From Schizochytrium sp. CCTCC M209059 (taxonomy: Eukaryota; Sar; Bigyra; Thraustochytrida; Thraustochytriidae): a stretch of 64,000 nucleotides of DNA. The notes beneath the pieces are model-generated. The model was not told where the DNA came from and ran no database searches. It saw only the letters and a program-made list of their open reading frames with translations. The stretch lies in the NCBI GenBank assembly GCA_000818945.1, contig KN805416.1, forward strand, positions 225,528-289,527, given 5' to 3'. Both the position numbers and the translations under genes were made by a program. Below, piece by piece: positions 43,212-52,416 of the stretch (positions are counted from its first letter, which is position 1; the number at the start of each line of letters is the position of its first letter).

Positions 43212-43386
43212 ACGGCGTGGCGTGCTGGCGCGCAGCGCTTTACTGACAGTGAGAGGCAAAACAGCAACTCTCCTGTCGAGAGTAAAGAACCACTTTTGTA
43301 GTGCTGGCTTGCTCTCGCGGACCAACGTACGCCAGCGGTCTGTCTGCCAGGCGGCCTTGCCATTGTTGGTCGGTCTTGTCCCTCTC
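43209..43386. repeat. 178-bp direct repeat, copy 1
   Basis: Identical by eye to 43403-43580 (period 194 bp). It begins GGTACGGCGTGGCGTGCTGG and ends GGTCTTGTCCCTCTC. Confidence 0.95.
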
Positions 43387-43402
43387 ACCGCGTGTGTGGC
43401 GT

Positions 43403-43580
43403 GGTACGGCGTGGCGTGCTGGCGCGCAGCGCTTTACTGACAGTGAGAGGCAAAACAGCAACTCTCCTGTCGAGAGTAAAGAACCACTTTTGTAGTGCTG
43501 GCTTGCTCTCGCGGACCAACGTACGCCAGCGGTCTGTCTGCCAGGCGGCCTTGCCATTGTTGGTCGGTCTTGTCCCTCTC
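43403..43580. repeat. 178-bp direct repeat, copy 2
   Basis: Second identical copy, separated from the first by 16 bp and ending 26 bp before the ATG of the NIPA-EDR2 gene. Confidence 0.95.
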
Positions 43581-43606
43581 TCCCAGGGTCAGTCAGTCTC
43601 GCCACG

Positions 43607-46105
43607 ATGGTGAACTTGCAGTTGACCTCCAGTGACCCGGACTGGCGCGAGTCCGTCGTCTACGACGAGCAATTTGTACGATGGCAGACGGGCTTTCTCC
43701 TCACCATCCTCGCGTCGTTCATTAGCTACTGCTGGACCGCCAACTACTCGAACTTCATGAGAGCTGTGCGTAAACACGTTCACAGCGCCAAACAGGCCGC
43801 AGAAAATCCCGCTCATGAACCTCAGCGCGAACGCACCGACGCAAGGCGCACGGACCCCATGGGAGCGCAAACGGACATTGAGGCCATGGCCATCCAGGAA
43901 CTCGACTCCGAAGCTGATGCCAAAACCGTGGGCACCGCGTCAATCATTGCCGGCACCGTCTTGCAGGCCGCCAAGCTACGGCCTTTGCGGATATTTCTTT
44001 TTGTGCTCTCCTTTATCGTCTTCGTGGTAATGGATTTTGTAGCCTTGGCAGTTCTGCCACTCGCTCTTGTCGTGCCCACAACAATGATGATCTTCATATG
44101 GGCCGCGGTCTACAGGGCAGTGTGCCAGCGAGCCATTGAGCTACAGACTGCTGCAGAAACGGCGCTCATTGCCGTACTCGTCGGCCTCGCCGTCGGTGTC
44201 GCTCCCAAGGGCCTCTACATTGTGCACGTCAGCCGTGTGGTCAACTGGAATGCAAAGAGCATCATCTACACTGCCGTCTTTGTTGGCGTCTGCATTTGTA
44301 TTTGGCTTTGGCGCCAGTGGCGCCCCAAGCGTTCGCGAAACACAGAAGCCGTCGTTAGCGGCGTTCTTTCCGGTATCCTAGGCGGTCAGTCCCTGGTCCT
44401 GCTCAAGCTCGTCGCCGAGATCTGCGAGAATGCAATCTTCCACTCCGACAATGAGTTTGAGGGGGCCTCGGCATTTGTAGTCGTGTGCATGTCGGTCATT
44501 GCGTCAGGCATGCATCTCTTCTCTTTGCATGCCACGCTAGCACGTCTCGACGAGGCCAACATTCGCCTCTTAGTCCCAGTGCATCGTCTTGCACTCATGG
44601 GCTCCGCCAGCATTGGGGCCGCCATCTACCTTGAAGAATGGAAGGTTCCCGAGACCACGCCCATGCACGTCGGAGTTTACTACGGAGTCGCTCTTCTCGG
44701 ACTTGCTCTCGTTTGTATTTACTTTGCGCTGCGCTCCCGCCGCGAGGCCATCGCCGAGACGGGCAAGAGACTCTCCCTACAGGAACCTGGGGCTGTCGAG
44801 GATGCCCAGGTAGACCCGGGGGCCAACACTTGCGACGAAAACGCCGCGACGAGACCAGCCTCAGCAAGCTCTCGCTCGCGCACCTCATCGTGGTGGACTC
44901 TTGGGCGCTCGGCCAACAATCCTGCATCTATCAACTCTGCGGGCGCCGGGGAAACGGACGACGCGAATGACAGAGACCTGCACATGTTTAAGATGGCACG
45001 CGCGCGATCCCAGCGTCTTTCGAGCGCAGTCAGCGCAGACGGCATCGACATTGGGGGACTCACTCCGCGACCCAGCGATGCCGACGAGCTCGCGCTCATG
45101 GACCAGACCAGCACCCTCAACGCCAGGGAGTCCTCGAGACCTTCTCTCGAACCTCGCCCGAGCGACCTCTCGGACCTCTCATCAGAGTCCTTTCACAGCC
45201 TCATGGACCTCAATGAGGAGGAAGAAGCCGAGCATTCTTCGCCGCGCCAACCCGGCGCCTACAGGCTCTCCGTGTCGCACACGATTGAAGAAGAAAACGA
45301 AGGCGACCACGGTGACCATGCCGCTGAGGTCATTCGATACAACGATTCATATCCAGTTCCAGAAAACACCATGGTCTTTCCCCAGTGTCTCGGAACCTCC
45401 AAAAGTTACTGGCTTGACGCGGGCCGTGTCCCAGGCGTGTGGAACCTTCGAGGCCCGACATATGACAAGGACCGCGTCAAAGTTCCTTGCGACGTTGCGC
45501 GCATGAACATTGCAGCCCTGGAATTCAGTTACGCGCCGGACAAGCCTATCCAACAGGCGAGCGCTGCACCGAATGGCTTTATTGCTAGGAACCACTTGGG
45601 CCGCGCTGACCGGCCCTACATGATCGTTGTCAACTTTGCAATTCCCTCCCTCGGCAACTTTGTCACATATCTGACGCGTCGTACGGACATCAAAGACGAA
45701 GTCTTTGACGAGATGCTTGACAAATTCATTTCTGCCGAGGACGACGATTACCGCAACGCGCGTTTTAAGCTCATTCCCGGCGTACTGGAAGGCAGCTACT
45801 TTGTGCGCAAGGCGGTGGGCGCAAAGCCGGCTCTATTGTGCAAAAAGCTGAAAACAACGTATTACCGCGGGGACAACTTTTTCGAGATTTCCATTGACGT
45901 GGGTTCCTCTTCCATTGGAAGTCGCGTGTTCGCGGCCATTAAGGGCTTTGCCTCTGGTCTCGTGCTGCATCTCGCGGTTGTTCTCGAGTCCAAAACGCGT
46001 GCCGAGCTTCCAGAGCGGCTCATGGTCGGTGTTGACATTTTCACGCCGGCAATGACGCCCGACCTTGCACCAAAGCCCACGGAAACAAGTCTGGAGCCCG
46101 TCTAG
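43607..46105 (+). CDS. NIPA-like multi-TM protein fused to EDR2 C-terminal domain (DUF1336), 832 aa
   Basis: The N-terminal half (about 20-385) has around nine to ten hydrophobic helices. Their order resembles NIPA/DMT-superfamily Mg2+ transporters, including a short GGQSLVLLKLVAEICENAIF helix like the NIPA GSxSVxxxK block; this assignment is moderate. Residues 400-580 are a Ser/Asp/Glu-rich cytosolic linker. The C-terminal part (about 585-820) is a clear EDR2_C/DUF1336 domain: WNLRGPTYDKDRVKVPCD, RPYMIVVNFAIPS, NARFKLIPGVLEGSYFVRKA, VGAKPALLCKKLKTTYYRGD, NFFEISIDVGSSSIGSRVF and LPERLMVGV. In plant EDR2 this domain follows PH and START domains. Here it is joined to a membrane transporter-like domain, suggesting a lipid- or membrane-contact role. 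The start is an ATG in GCCACGATGG, 26 bp after the duplicated 178-bp sequence. Confidence 0.88.
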   Translation: MVNLQLTSSDPDWRESVVYDEQFVRWQTGFLLTILASFISYCWTANYSNFMRAVRKHVHSAKQAAENPAHEPQRERTDARRTDPMGAQTDIEAMAIQELDSEADAKTVGTASIIAGTVLQAAKLRPLRIFLFVLSFIVFVVMDFVALAVLPLALVVPTTMMIFIWAAVYRAVCQRAIELQTAAETALIAVLVGLAVGVAPKGLYIVHVSRVVNWNAKSIIYTAVFVGVCICIWLWRQWRPKRSRNTEAVVSGVLSGILGGQSLVLLKLVAEICENAIFHSDNEFEGASAFVVVCMSVIASGMHLFSLHATLARLDEANIRLLVPVHRLALMGSASIGAAIYLEEWKVPETTPMHVGVYYGVALLGLALVCIYFALRSRREAIAETGKRLSLQEPGAVEDAQVDPGANTCDENAATRPASASSRSRTSSWWTLGRSANNPASINSAGAGETDDANDRDLHMFKMARARSQRLSSAVSADGIDIGGLTPRPSDADELALMDQTSTLNARESSRPSLEPRPSDLSDLSSESFHSLMDLNEEEEAEHSSPRQPGAYRLSVSHTIEEENEGDHGDHAAEVIRYNDSYPVPENTMVFPQCLGTSKSYWLDAGRVPGVWNLRGPTYDKDRVKVPCDVARMNIAALEFSYAPDKPIQQASAAPNGFIARNHLGRADRPYMIVVNFAIPSLGNFVTYLTRRTDIKDEVFDEMLDKFISAEDDDYRNARFKLIPGVLEGSYFVRKAVGAKPALLCKKLKTTYYRGDNFFEISIDVGSSSIGSRVFAAIKGFASGLVLHLAVVLESKTRAELPERLMVGVDIFTPAMTPDLAPKPTETSLEPV

Positions 46106-46347
46106 TCTTTGTAATTATAATCGCTGTGTCCTGTGTGTCAACAACCGAGCGCCAATTGGGGGCCTAGTCCTTCTTGGTTTCCATCACTTGGAATTTGATC
46201 GCGGTCGATGAGACGTGCGTCCGCGTTTACAAAGAGCAAAGGTCAAGAAGAAATTCGCATCGCACGAGCTAATTCGCTTGTTTACCAAATGCGTCCATCT
46301 CTTTCTGCACTTTCCTCTCGCAACTTGAAGATTCTCAATGCGGTAAT

Positions 46348-46350
<3 letters not shown>

Positions 46351-46379
<29 letters not shown>
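46351..46379. repeat. (AT)n microsatellite
   Basis: About 14 AT dinucleotides between the NIPA-EDR2 and RING genes. The rest of 46106-46717 shows no gene. Confidence 0.95.
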
Positions 46380-46381
<2 letters not shown>

Positions 46382-46717
46382 AGCCAGGCGTCTCTGCTTG
46401 CGTCTGTCCTTCTTCGTGATCCCGCGCAGTGTCCTTCTTTGGCCTTCCTTGTGTCAGCAGAACGCCTGCTACAGATCGTAAAAAAGTCCGGTGAGGAGGC
46501 AACAAGCTGAGCAGAGCAAAGTTGAGCAGAGCAGAACAGAGCAAAGGCAGACAGTATATATATACTGCGGCGAGTGAAAACTCGAAACATCCCGTGCGTG
46601 CTTGAGTTCGCGTGCAAAAAAGTCGCGCTCCTCGGCGGCGCGAGCGCTGGGCACGCGCGGCGCGAGTGGCGCGAGCGCAGCCTTGCTAACAGGACGCAGT
46701 GATAAAGCGCGCGCAGA

Positions 46718-48220
46718 ATGCTCCGAAGACTGCTGGCAGGGTCGGATGGGGCTGCACAGGAGGACGGCAGCGGCGAAGAAGCTTCGTCCTCGTCGGCGCG
46801 ACGCAACCGCAGTCGCGGGAACGACTCGCTGTGCGCGAGATTTTGCCAGCTCCCGCAATATCTCGTAGGTGACCACGCGAATCCCTTTGTCGCAGAGCCC
46901 GGAACAGGCGTGGCACGTCTTCCCGGCGCCGGAGGTGCCGTTCAGCGTCGACAAGAACAGCAGCAACGACGCCGGGGCGGTGCGCGCCGCGGAGGAAACG
47001 GCAATGTTTCTAACAATGCGGGAGGGAATTCTTCTAGTGCGCTCTCACCGCTGCGTCGCAGGGAAAAGGAGGAGAACAGCAACTTGAAACGATTTCTACT
47101 TGCAGGCGAAGAAAAACTCACACCCGCAGAGGCCGAGCAAGAAGCTAGCATTTTGGCCCAAATGGAGGGCATCGGCGAAGAGTGCGACATTTGCAGTCTC
47201 AAGGTTGCAACGCACTTTGCTTTGCCGTGCCGCCACCGGGCCTGCAAGGTGTGCTGGAGCCGCTGGCTCGCAGACCACGAAGGCTGCATGGTCTGCGTGA
47301 GCAAAGTTGTTAGCTTGCGTCGATTCCCGGAGGACATGCTCCCACTCACACCCTATGAACTGCAGGAGCAACGCACAACTGCCAGCGGTACGCTCAAAGT
47401 ATCTAGCGAAGACGCAGTCACGCCTCTATTTGCCCTGCAGAGTGAGCTTATCGTGGTTGAGGAGGCTTTTGAGCGATGTGTGCGTAGCATCCTTCACGTC
47501 AAAGATTCGCTCGCGCAGATTCTCGAAGCTCTCGAGACGGTCGAGTCACATCTGTTCAACATTACACGTCCCGATCCGGGCCAAAACATTACAGTCGAGT
47601 CTCTCACGTCCGTTTTAGCGGTCGAACGGAGCACTGTTGTTGAGCAGCTGACCATGTATGACAACATTTTTGCTGATCATGGAGACTGGGTCGCAATGGA
47701 TCACGAAATGGTGCTTTTGCAGTGCGCCGTGCAGAGCTATGGGCAACGACTTGATACCTTTGTAGAAGAAACAGACAAGCAGAGCGGGGTGGCGGGCGAA
47801 GATGGCCTTGGCGGCGGAGAGGCCGCTGCCTCCAAGCAAACATCCGAGGTCGTGTCCAACGGCATTGATGTCTTTGAGGTGCTGGTGGCCTCCAACTCAA
47901 TGCAGGCGCAGTGGGCCCGTCTCAAGACCATTTTGGAGCGTTGTGGACCCGACAGTTCGCTCATGATGGGCATCATGCGTGTCTTTGGCATGATTCAGCT
48001 TTCGCATTCGCACGGCGGCGAGAGCAACGACATTCCAGCTTTTGCGCTTCGCGTCATGTCTTCAGCTCAAAGCCGTCTGCGGCTTTCCGACGAGCGCCTT
48101 TCGCAGACACTTCTCCCCGAAGGCAGCTTTGTGCTGCAGCGCTTGCAGTCCATGGCCCCAGACCTTTCCACCTCTGATCAAGATGCTTCTGGAGAGGAGG
48201 TATCGCTTGCTGTATCCTGA
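46718..48220 (+). CDS. RING-finger (C3HC4) protein, probable E3 ubiquitin ligase, 500 aa
   Basis: Residues 1-130 are Arg/Gly/Ser/Gln-rich and disordered. A C3HC4 RING occupies 156-193: CDIC, then ALPCRHRACKVCW and GCMVC, with the expected C-x2-C, C-x-H-x2-C-x2-C and C-x2-C spacings. The remainder (220-480) is predicted helical with many hydrophobic heptad-like positions, perhaps a substrate-binding helical domain. RING domains recruit E2 enzymes, so ubiquitin ligase activity is the likely role; the substrate is unknown. The first 60 residues include a segment (46866-46900) that could be an intron starting GTGACC, so the N-terminus is less certain. Confidence 0.82.
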   Translation: MLRRLLAGSDGAAQEDGSGEEASSSSARRNRSRGNDSLCARFCQLPQYLVGDHANPFVAEPGTGVARLPGAGGAVQRRQEQQQRRRGGARRGGNGNVSNNAGGNSSSALSPLRRREKEENSNLKRFLLAGEEKLTPAEAEQEASILAQMEGIGEECDICSLKVATHFALPCRHRACKVCWSRWLADHEGCMVCVSKVVSLRRFPEDMLPLTPYELQEQRTTASGTLKVSSEDAVTPLFALQSELIVVEEAFERCVRSILHVKDSLAQILEALETVESHLFNITRPDPGQNITVESLTSVLAVERSTVVEQLTMYDNIFADHGDWVAMDHEMVLLQCAVQSYGQRLDTFVEETDKQSGVAGEDGLGGGEAAASKQTSEVVSNGIDVFEVLVASNSMQAQWARLKTILERCGPDSSLMMGIMRVFGMIQLSHSHGGESNDIPAFALRVMSSAQSRLRLSDERLSQTLLPEGSFVLQRLQSMAPDLSTSDQDASGEEVSLAVS

Positions 48221-48850
48221 TCTGATATTGTTCGTTTTTCTATTACCTCCTTGATTTCTGGATTCTCTGACCTCTCGTTGGCTCTTGCTTTTTTTTTTTC
48301 TTTCTCAAATTTACGAAGCGCTCGACCTTTCCAATTCAATCTCAGTTCTGAGACACCAATCGACGATGCCCGTCACGATGAGGAGGTATCCATCACCCTT
48401 GTTGACACCTTACCTTGTCCGAAAGTTCAACGTTTTTCCCTAACCAATGATTTTTTCTCTCTCGCGCTGGTCATCAAAAGGACCCTCATTTGGTTAGCCA
48501 TGATGAAGCAGAAGAACCGTCGTATTATCGAAGAACTTGAAAGAATGGGGTCGAACCGACCCAAGAACTGCTAAAAAACAAAACTTTTCAGTAGGCATTG
48601 CCAGTGCCACGCCAGGCGCCAAAGTAGGCCTAAAAAATGAAAAAAAAAAAAAAAGACGCCAAGAAAAGCGAAAGAAACCTGACGAGAGCCGAGGAGTCTT
48701 AGGCAGCTTGTCTTGTATACACAAGCGCATCTCTGCCGCCCTGCGCGCACGGAACACCGCACGCACGCGGGCAGACGGACGGACGAAGACACACACACAT
48801 ACACACACACGCTCTCGACGTAGCGGTAGCGTTTGCACACGCGCGCAAGC
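48221..48850. other. Intergenic region
   Basis: T-rich just after the RING stop. A short open frame near 48500-48574 ends in a small hairpin (GGGTC/GACCC at 48558-48572). An A15 run lies at about 48640-48654 and ACAC repeats at 48790-48810. No gene supported. Confidence 0.4.
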
Positions 48851-49572
48851 ATGTCCAAGCTGTATGGACTCGACAAGGAGGTGAGTGAATCGAACCCGAA
48901 CCCGGTCGGGGCTGAGCGAGCGAACGAGCGAGCGAGCGAGCGAGGGAAAACGAACGAGTGCGCGTTGCGGCTGTACGAACTAACTAACGCATCGGTCCTT
49001 GTGCGGAATAACAGCTAGCGGAACGCGAGGCCGCCAAACGTGACCCAGACCTTGAAGAGCGTGTACGCGCGTATCTAGAAGAGCTCACGGGAGAAGATGT
49101 GGGCGAGGACCTTCTCGAGTCGCTCAAAGACGGGACCATTCTCTGCAAGGCCATGAATGCTGTTAAGCCTGGCGTGATCAAAAAGATCCATGAAAGCTCG
49201 ATGCCATTCAAGCAAATGGAGAACATCCAGTCCTTTCTTCGAGCGTGCCGTTCCGAGCTCGGCATGGCCGAGTTCGACCTCTTTACAACCGCTGATCTTT
49301 ACGACGGTAAGAGCATCGTCAACGTCACCAACGGCCTCGTTGCTTTTTCCCGCGCCGCCTCACGCGCGGGCTACACTGGAATGGCACTGGGCCCTAAGGA
49401 GGCCGATAAGCAGGAGGCCCGTGAATGGGCGCACAACCCCAATGCCGGCATTTCCAAGCTCAACCAGGGCAGTGTTGAGACCATGGACAAGAAGGAAATT
49501 GACCGCAGCGGTAACCCGACATTTGGTGCTGACAACGCGAAAAAGGTATGGGGAAAGAAGACCGTCGGCTAG
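48851..49572 (+). CDS. Calponin/transgelin-like actin-binding protein, one intron, 195 aa
   Basis: Exon 1 is 48851-48880 (MSKLYGLDKE). The intron is 48881-49014 (GTGAGT...AACAG), with a TAACTAAC branch-site-like sequence about 30 nt before the acceptor. Exon 2 is 49015-49572. The junction is in frame and reconstitutes YGLDKELAEREAAKRDPDLE, the typical start of calponin/transgelin proteins. A single calponin-homology domain follows (about 20-135): LLESLKDGTILCKAMNAVKP, FKQMENIQSFLRACRSELGM, FTTADLYDGKSIVNVTNGL. The C-terminus carries a calponin-like repeat remnant (ISKLNQGSVETMDKKEIDRS, GNPTFG). It binds or bundles F-actin in related proteins. The length matches transgelin (about 200 aa). Confidence 0.93.
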
Positions 49573-49854
49573 GATGGCCCACCTTCCAAAGACATTAATG
49601 GAAACTCCAGACACTTGCTTGCCGAGAGCAAGCAGTGAAGATTGGAAACATCAAAAACATTTATTTTTTTCAACTCTATATCCTCAAGCCACACTGCGGC
49701 GCTCGGCTGGCAAGGGCTTTGACGGATAATACAGACCCGATGGCCACGCAAAAGACTCCAATTACTTCCTTTCATAGTGGGGTGGAGAGTAATACGTGGT
49801 TATACGTTTCTCTCTTCTTTCATTGCTCTCCCTGAGTGCTTGGTGAGAACACGT
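49573..49854. other. Convergent spacer
   Basis: Shared 3' flank of the calponin-like and FUN14 genes, nothing else seen. Confidence 0.4.
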
Positions 49855-50334
49855 TTACCACCGAAAACCATAGACGAGGCCACTTGAGAACCCAGCCGCA
49901 TGAGGGCCGTGGAACTTGAGGATGCCAAAGACCTTGGTCACGTAATATTTGATATCGCGCGTAGTCACGGTACCGGAACCATCCGTGTCGACGCGCTTGA
50001 TGAGATCCCCGCGGATCTTGTCCCAGCGGACTTCAATGTATCCTGCATATTGCATGCCCTGCAAACAGACGAAACCAACACCCAACGCCGTGGCGACGAT
50101 CTTGCTCGCTTGCTTGATCGCGTACCCTGTGCAGAACCCAAGGGCGCCGCCAAAACCGAGCCGTGTCAGAACCGGCCCCAAGGTGCCCGAGATCACATCC
50201 ACCAGCGCCTTGTCCTGTTTCGTCAAGAGAACCTCGCTCGGTTCACCATCAATGGCCTCCACGGCGTCCAGTACGCCACTCTCCAGCTCCTCGCTCACGT
50301 CTACGACGCGCGTTTCCTCCGGGTAGCCCGCCAT
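49855..50334 (-). CDS. FUN14-domain protein with inserted EF-hand, 159 aa
   Basis: I start at ATG 50334 (MAGYPEETRVVDVSEELESG); the upstream frame is GA-repeat leader. Residues 45-100 form the first part of a FUN14 domain with two hydrophobic helices (GFGGALGFCTGYAIKQASKI, then ATALGVGFVCLQGMQYAGYI, followed by EVRWDKI). The linker normally present before the last helix is replaced by one EF-hand, loop 116-127 (DTDGSGTVTTRD), with all oxygen-bearing positions kept except Asp at 12 in place of Glu. The final helix, PHAAGFSSGLVYGFRW, completes FUN14. FUN14 proteins (FUNDC1 type) sit in the mitochondrial outer membrane. No N-terminal Y/W-x-x-L LIR motif is evident, so a mitophagy role is not indicated; Ca2+ regulation is an inference. 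Confidence 0.88.
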   Translation of the reverse strand: MAGYPEETRVVDVSEELESGVLDAVEAIDGEPSEVLLTKQDKALVDVISGTLGPVLTRLGFGGALGFCTGYAIKQASKIVATALGVGFVCLQGMQYAGYIEVRWDKIRGDLIKRVDTDGSGTVTTRDIKYYVTKVFGILKFHGPHAAGFSSGLVYGFRW

Positions 50335-50599
50335 CTTAGCCCTCCCTCGAACGAAACGAGAACAGCCAACCAACACGTCCAGGGACGGACGAGAAGACGA
50401 GTTCGCCCTCGCCGCGCTCGCTCCACGCCTCGCAGAGACTTCGCCCTCGCGCTCGACCGTGCCTCGCGCGTAGCTCCGTCCCAGGGCCGCTGCCGTCTGC
50501 AGCCAGCTGCGCGTGCCGTCTCGTATTGTGTGATTGCAAGCTCCGAGGTCCGGGCGGTCAGTCGAGTGTTGAGGTTGAGACACATAGAGAGAGACTCGG

Positions 50600-50639
<40 letters not shown>

Positions 50640-50911
50640 GCGGCGGAGCAAAGGCTTTAGCCCCGGACTTACACGTAGAAGAACGTGCCACACGAAGTTT
50701 TTTCTTACCCAACACCTTTCGCGGAGCCAGGGCGATGGATCGATCGATAGATCGATCGTGGTCGATTGAACGATCCGGCCCGAAGGTTTGTGAGATTGAC
50801 GATGACTCGGACGTTCGATCATGGCGACAGGCCGGCCCATTGTAGGAGTTGAGAGAAGAGATGGGTGAGACAGACTTCATTCACCCAACTTGCACGAATG
50901 AGCTGTCCCCT
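50335..50911. other. Spacer with (GA)n and GATC repeats
   Basis: Contains (GA)n at about 50604-50638 and GATCGATC/GATCGATAGATC repeats near 50735-50765, in the 5' flank of the FUN14 gene. Confidence 0.6.
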
Positions 50912-51826
50912 TCATGACGCAAACGGAAATGTCTTTGTCGTGACACGAGAGTGTAAAGGGCTGCGACGCTGCGGGGAGGCATCAATACGACGCGGAGGTC
51001 GAAGTGCAATGTGCTTGCTGGGCTGAGACGATGTAAACAAATGTATGTTATGCCGCGAGCGAAATAGAACCTGAGTAGAGGGAAATGGCAATCCTCCATG
51101 GCGACCTGGTCGCACGTTCGTGGTAATCGTCGGGGATTCACGCGTCGCGCGCTGGCGCTCTTGCTCATCCAGAAGCGCAATAAAGTGCTCAGGGCTCAAT
51201 TGTGGGTCCAAGGCCTCGAGACCGCCTCGAAAAACTGCCGTCAATGCGCGTTGCTGAGCGTCTGACTCGGGGACAGGCAGAAGTGCCTGCGCCGTAGTCA
51301 GCTGCTGCAAGGGCTCGAACGTTGTCGCCACAGGACCATACACTGCTCGATCATCACCAGTGGTTTCCTCGTGATAAGAAAGGCTCGCTGACGAGACTCG
51401 ACGTGGGTCAGATCGCGCAACGGCTGCGCGAATTTCACGCAAGACTTGAAAAAGTTGCTGCTCGCGCTCTGTCTTGTTGGGGACGGCTTCGCACGACGTC
51501 TCGGGCTTAACCTCGCTCACTTGATTACCATCGTCGTGTGTAAGCTGATTTGATGTTGCGGGCGCTTCTCCTACAGGTCTCTTCGCTTCCGCGCCGGGAT
51601 TTCCATCTTTTGAGAAACCAAATCGATCACCAATTCTCTTTTCTCCTCTTTCTCCTCTTTCTCCTCCTTCTTCTTCTTCTGCTGCACGTCGTTCACAATC
51701 ATCGTATTCATAATCTCTCGTCTTCGCAGCGCGACCGCTGCCGCCACCACCGACGCGCGGTTCTAGCACGGGTCTTTGCAACGCAGCAAGATCGTGTCGA
51801 ATATCTACAGAAAGTGCCGGCAACAT
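50912..51826 (-). CDS. Hypothetical protein, 304 aa
   Basis: First ATG in the frame is 51826 (MLPALSVDIRHDLAALQRPV). The N-terminal third carries a Tyr/Asp patch (TRDYEYDDCERR) and an acidic/Gly run (AEEEEGGERGERGEK). The middle contains a predicted helix rich in Glu, Gln and Arg (NKTEREQQLFQVLREIRAAV) and QLSPEHFIALLDEQERQRAT. The last about 65 residues are basic and Ser/Pro-rich and look less protein-like, so an intron near 51090 is possible. No family recognised. GATC/TCGATC repeats and (GCTT)n tracts lie just upstream. Confidence 0.5.
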   Translation of the reverse strand: MLPALSVDIRHDLAALQRPVLEPRVGGGGSGRAAKTRDYEYDDCERRAAEEEEGGERGERGEKRIGDRFGFSKDGNPGAEAKRPVGEAPATSNQLTHDDGNQVSEVKPETSCEAVPNKTEREQQLFQVLREIRAAVARSDPRRVSSASLSYHEETTGDDRAVYGPVATTFEPLQQLTTAQALLPVPESDAQQRALTAVFRGGLEALDPQLSPEHFIALLDEQERQRATRESPTITTNVRPGRHGGLPFPSTQVLFRSRHNIHLFTSSQPSKHIALRPPRRIDASPQRRSPLHSRVTTKTFPFAS

Positions 51827-52416
51827 GCTGCCGTCGTGGTTGATCGGTCGATCAGTCGATCGATCGCCTTTCGCGTGCACGTTCGCACAGCCGTTCTCAC
51901 CTCGCCTTCAGAACGTCCGATTATCCGTCTACTTTTTTTTCTCCTGGCTTGCTTGCTTGCTCGCTCGCTCGCTTGCTTGCGTGCTTGCGTGCTTGCGTGC
52001 TTGCTTTCCTTCGATTGCTTTCTTGCGCACCCACTTGCTCGCCTACTTGCTCGCTCGCCTGCTCGCCCACCGCCCGCCCTTCCCCCCCCCCGGCCGCTTC
52101 TATTGCTCGCCTCGGCGGCGGCGGCCCCTCCCTCAGGCTTCCTATCCGTTCACAGCGAAGCAGCAGCGTTTTGATCTTCTTGGCTTTTGAATTTTCACCA
52201 GTGTGTCGACGGTCAAAAACGGTGTGTACCACACTATACTCCGGCTGGTTGCAGCCGCCGGCCGCTGGCTGCTGCCGCACGCAAGCTTAAGGCTGAGCTA
52301 GGTCATTTTCGAGTCAGTCGAGTGGGTCATCTCTAGCCGGGCGAGCCATCGCACCCCCTTGGCGTGCACGTACGTACGTACGTTCGTACGTGCGTACGCA
52401 CACGCGCTTACGGAGG
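51827..52416. other. Divergent spacer with (GCTT)n-type repeats
   Basis: A GCTT/GCTC/GCGT repeat array at about 51946-52012, then TTGCTCGCC repeats to 52070, a C-run (52083-52093) and (CGTA)n at 52368-52398. No gene supported. Confidence 0.6.

Larger units (their letters stand above)
40706..43606. other. Long divergent intergenic region with repeats
   Basis: 2.9 kb between divergent genes. GC-rich to 41700, with CTG/GAT repeats (41474-41520), then AT-rich (41880-42400), then GC-rich again. It includes (CA)n at 43141-43208 and a perfect direct repeat, both listed separately. All frames found are compositionally biased and conflict; no gene supported. Confidence 0.45.

Noticed and set aside
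48535..48580. Possible tRNA T-arm (GGTTCGACCCC on the minus strand)
   Set aside because: The stem-loop has a 5-nt loop rather than 7, and no D-arm, anticodon arm or acceptor pairing could be found around it.
49900..50769. 289-codon + frame antisense to FUN14
   Set aside because: Contains Arg-Glu runs from the (GA)n repeat and overlaps the FUN14 gene.
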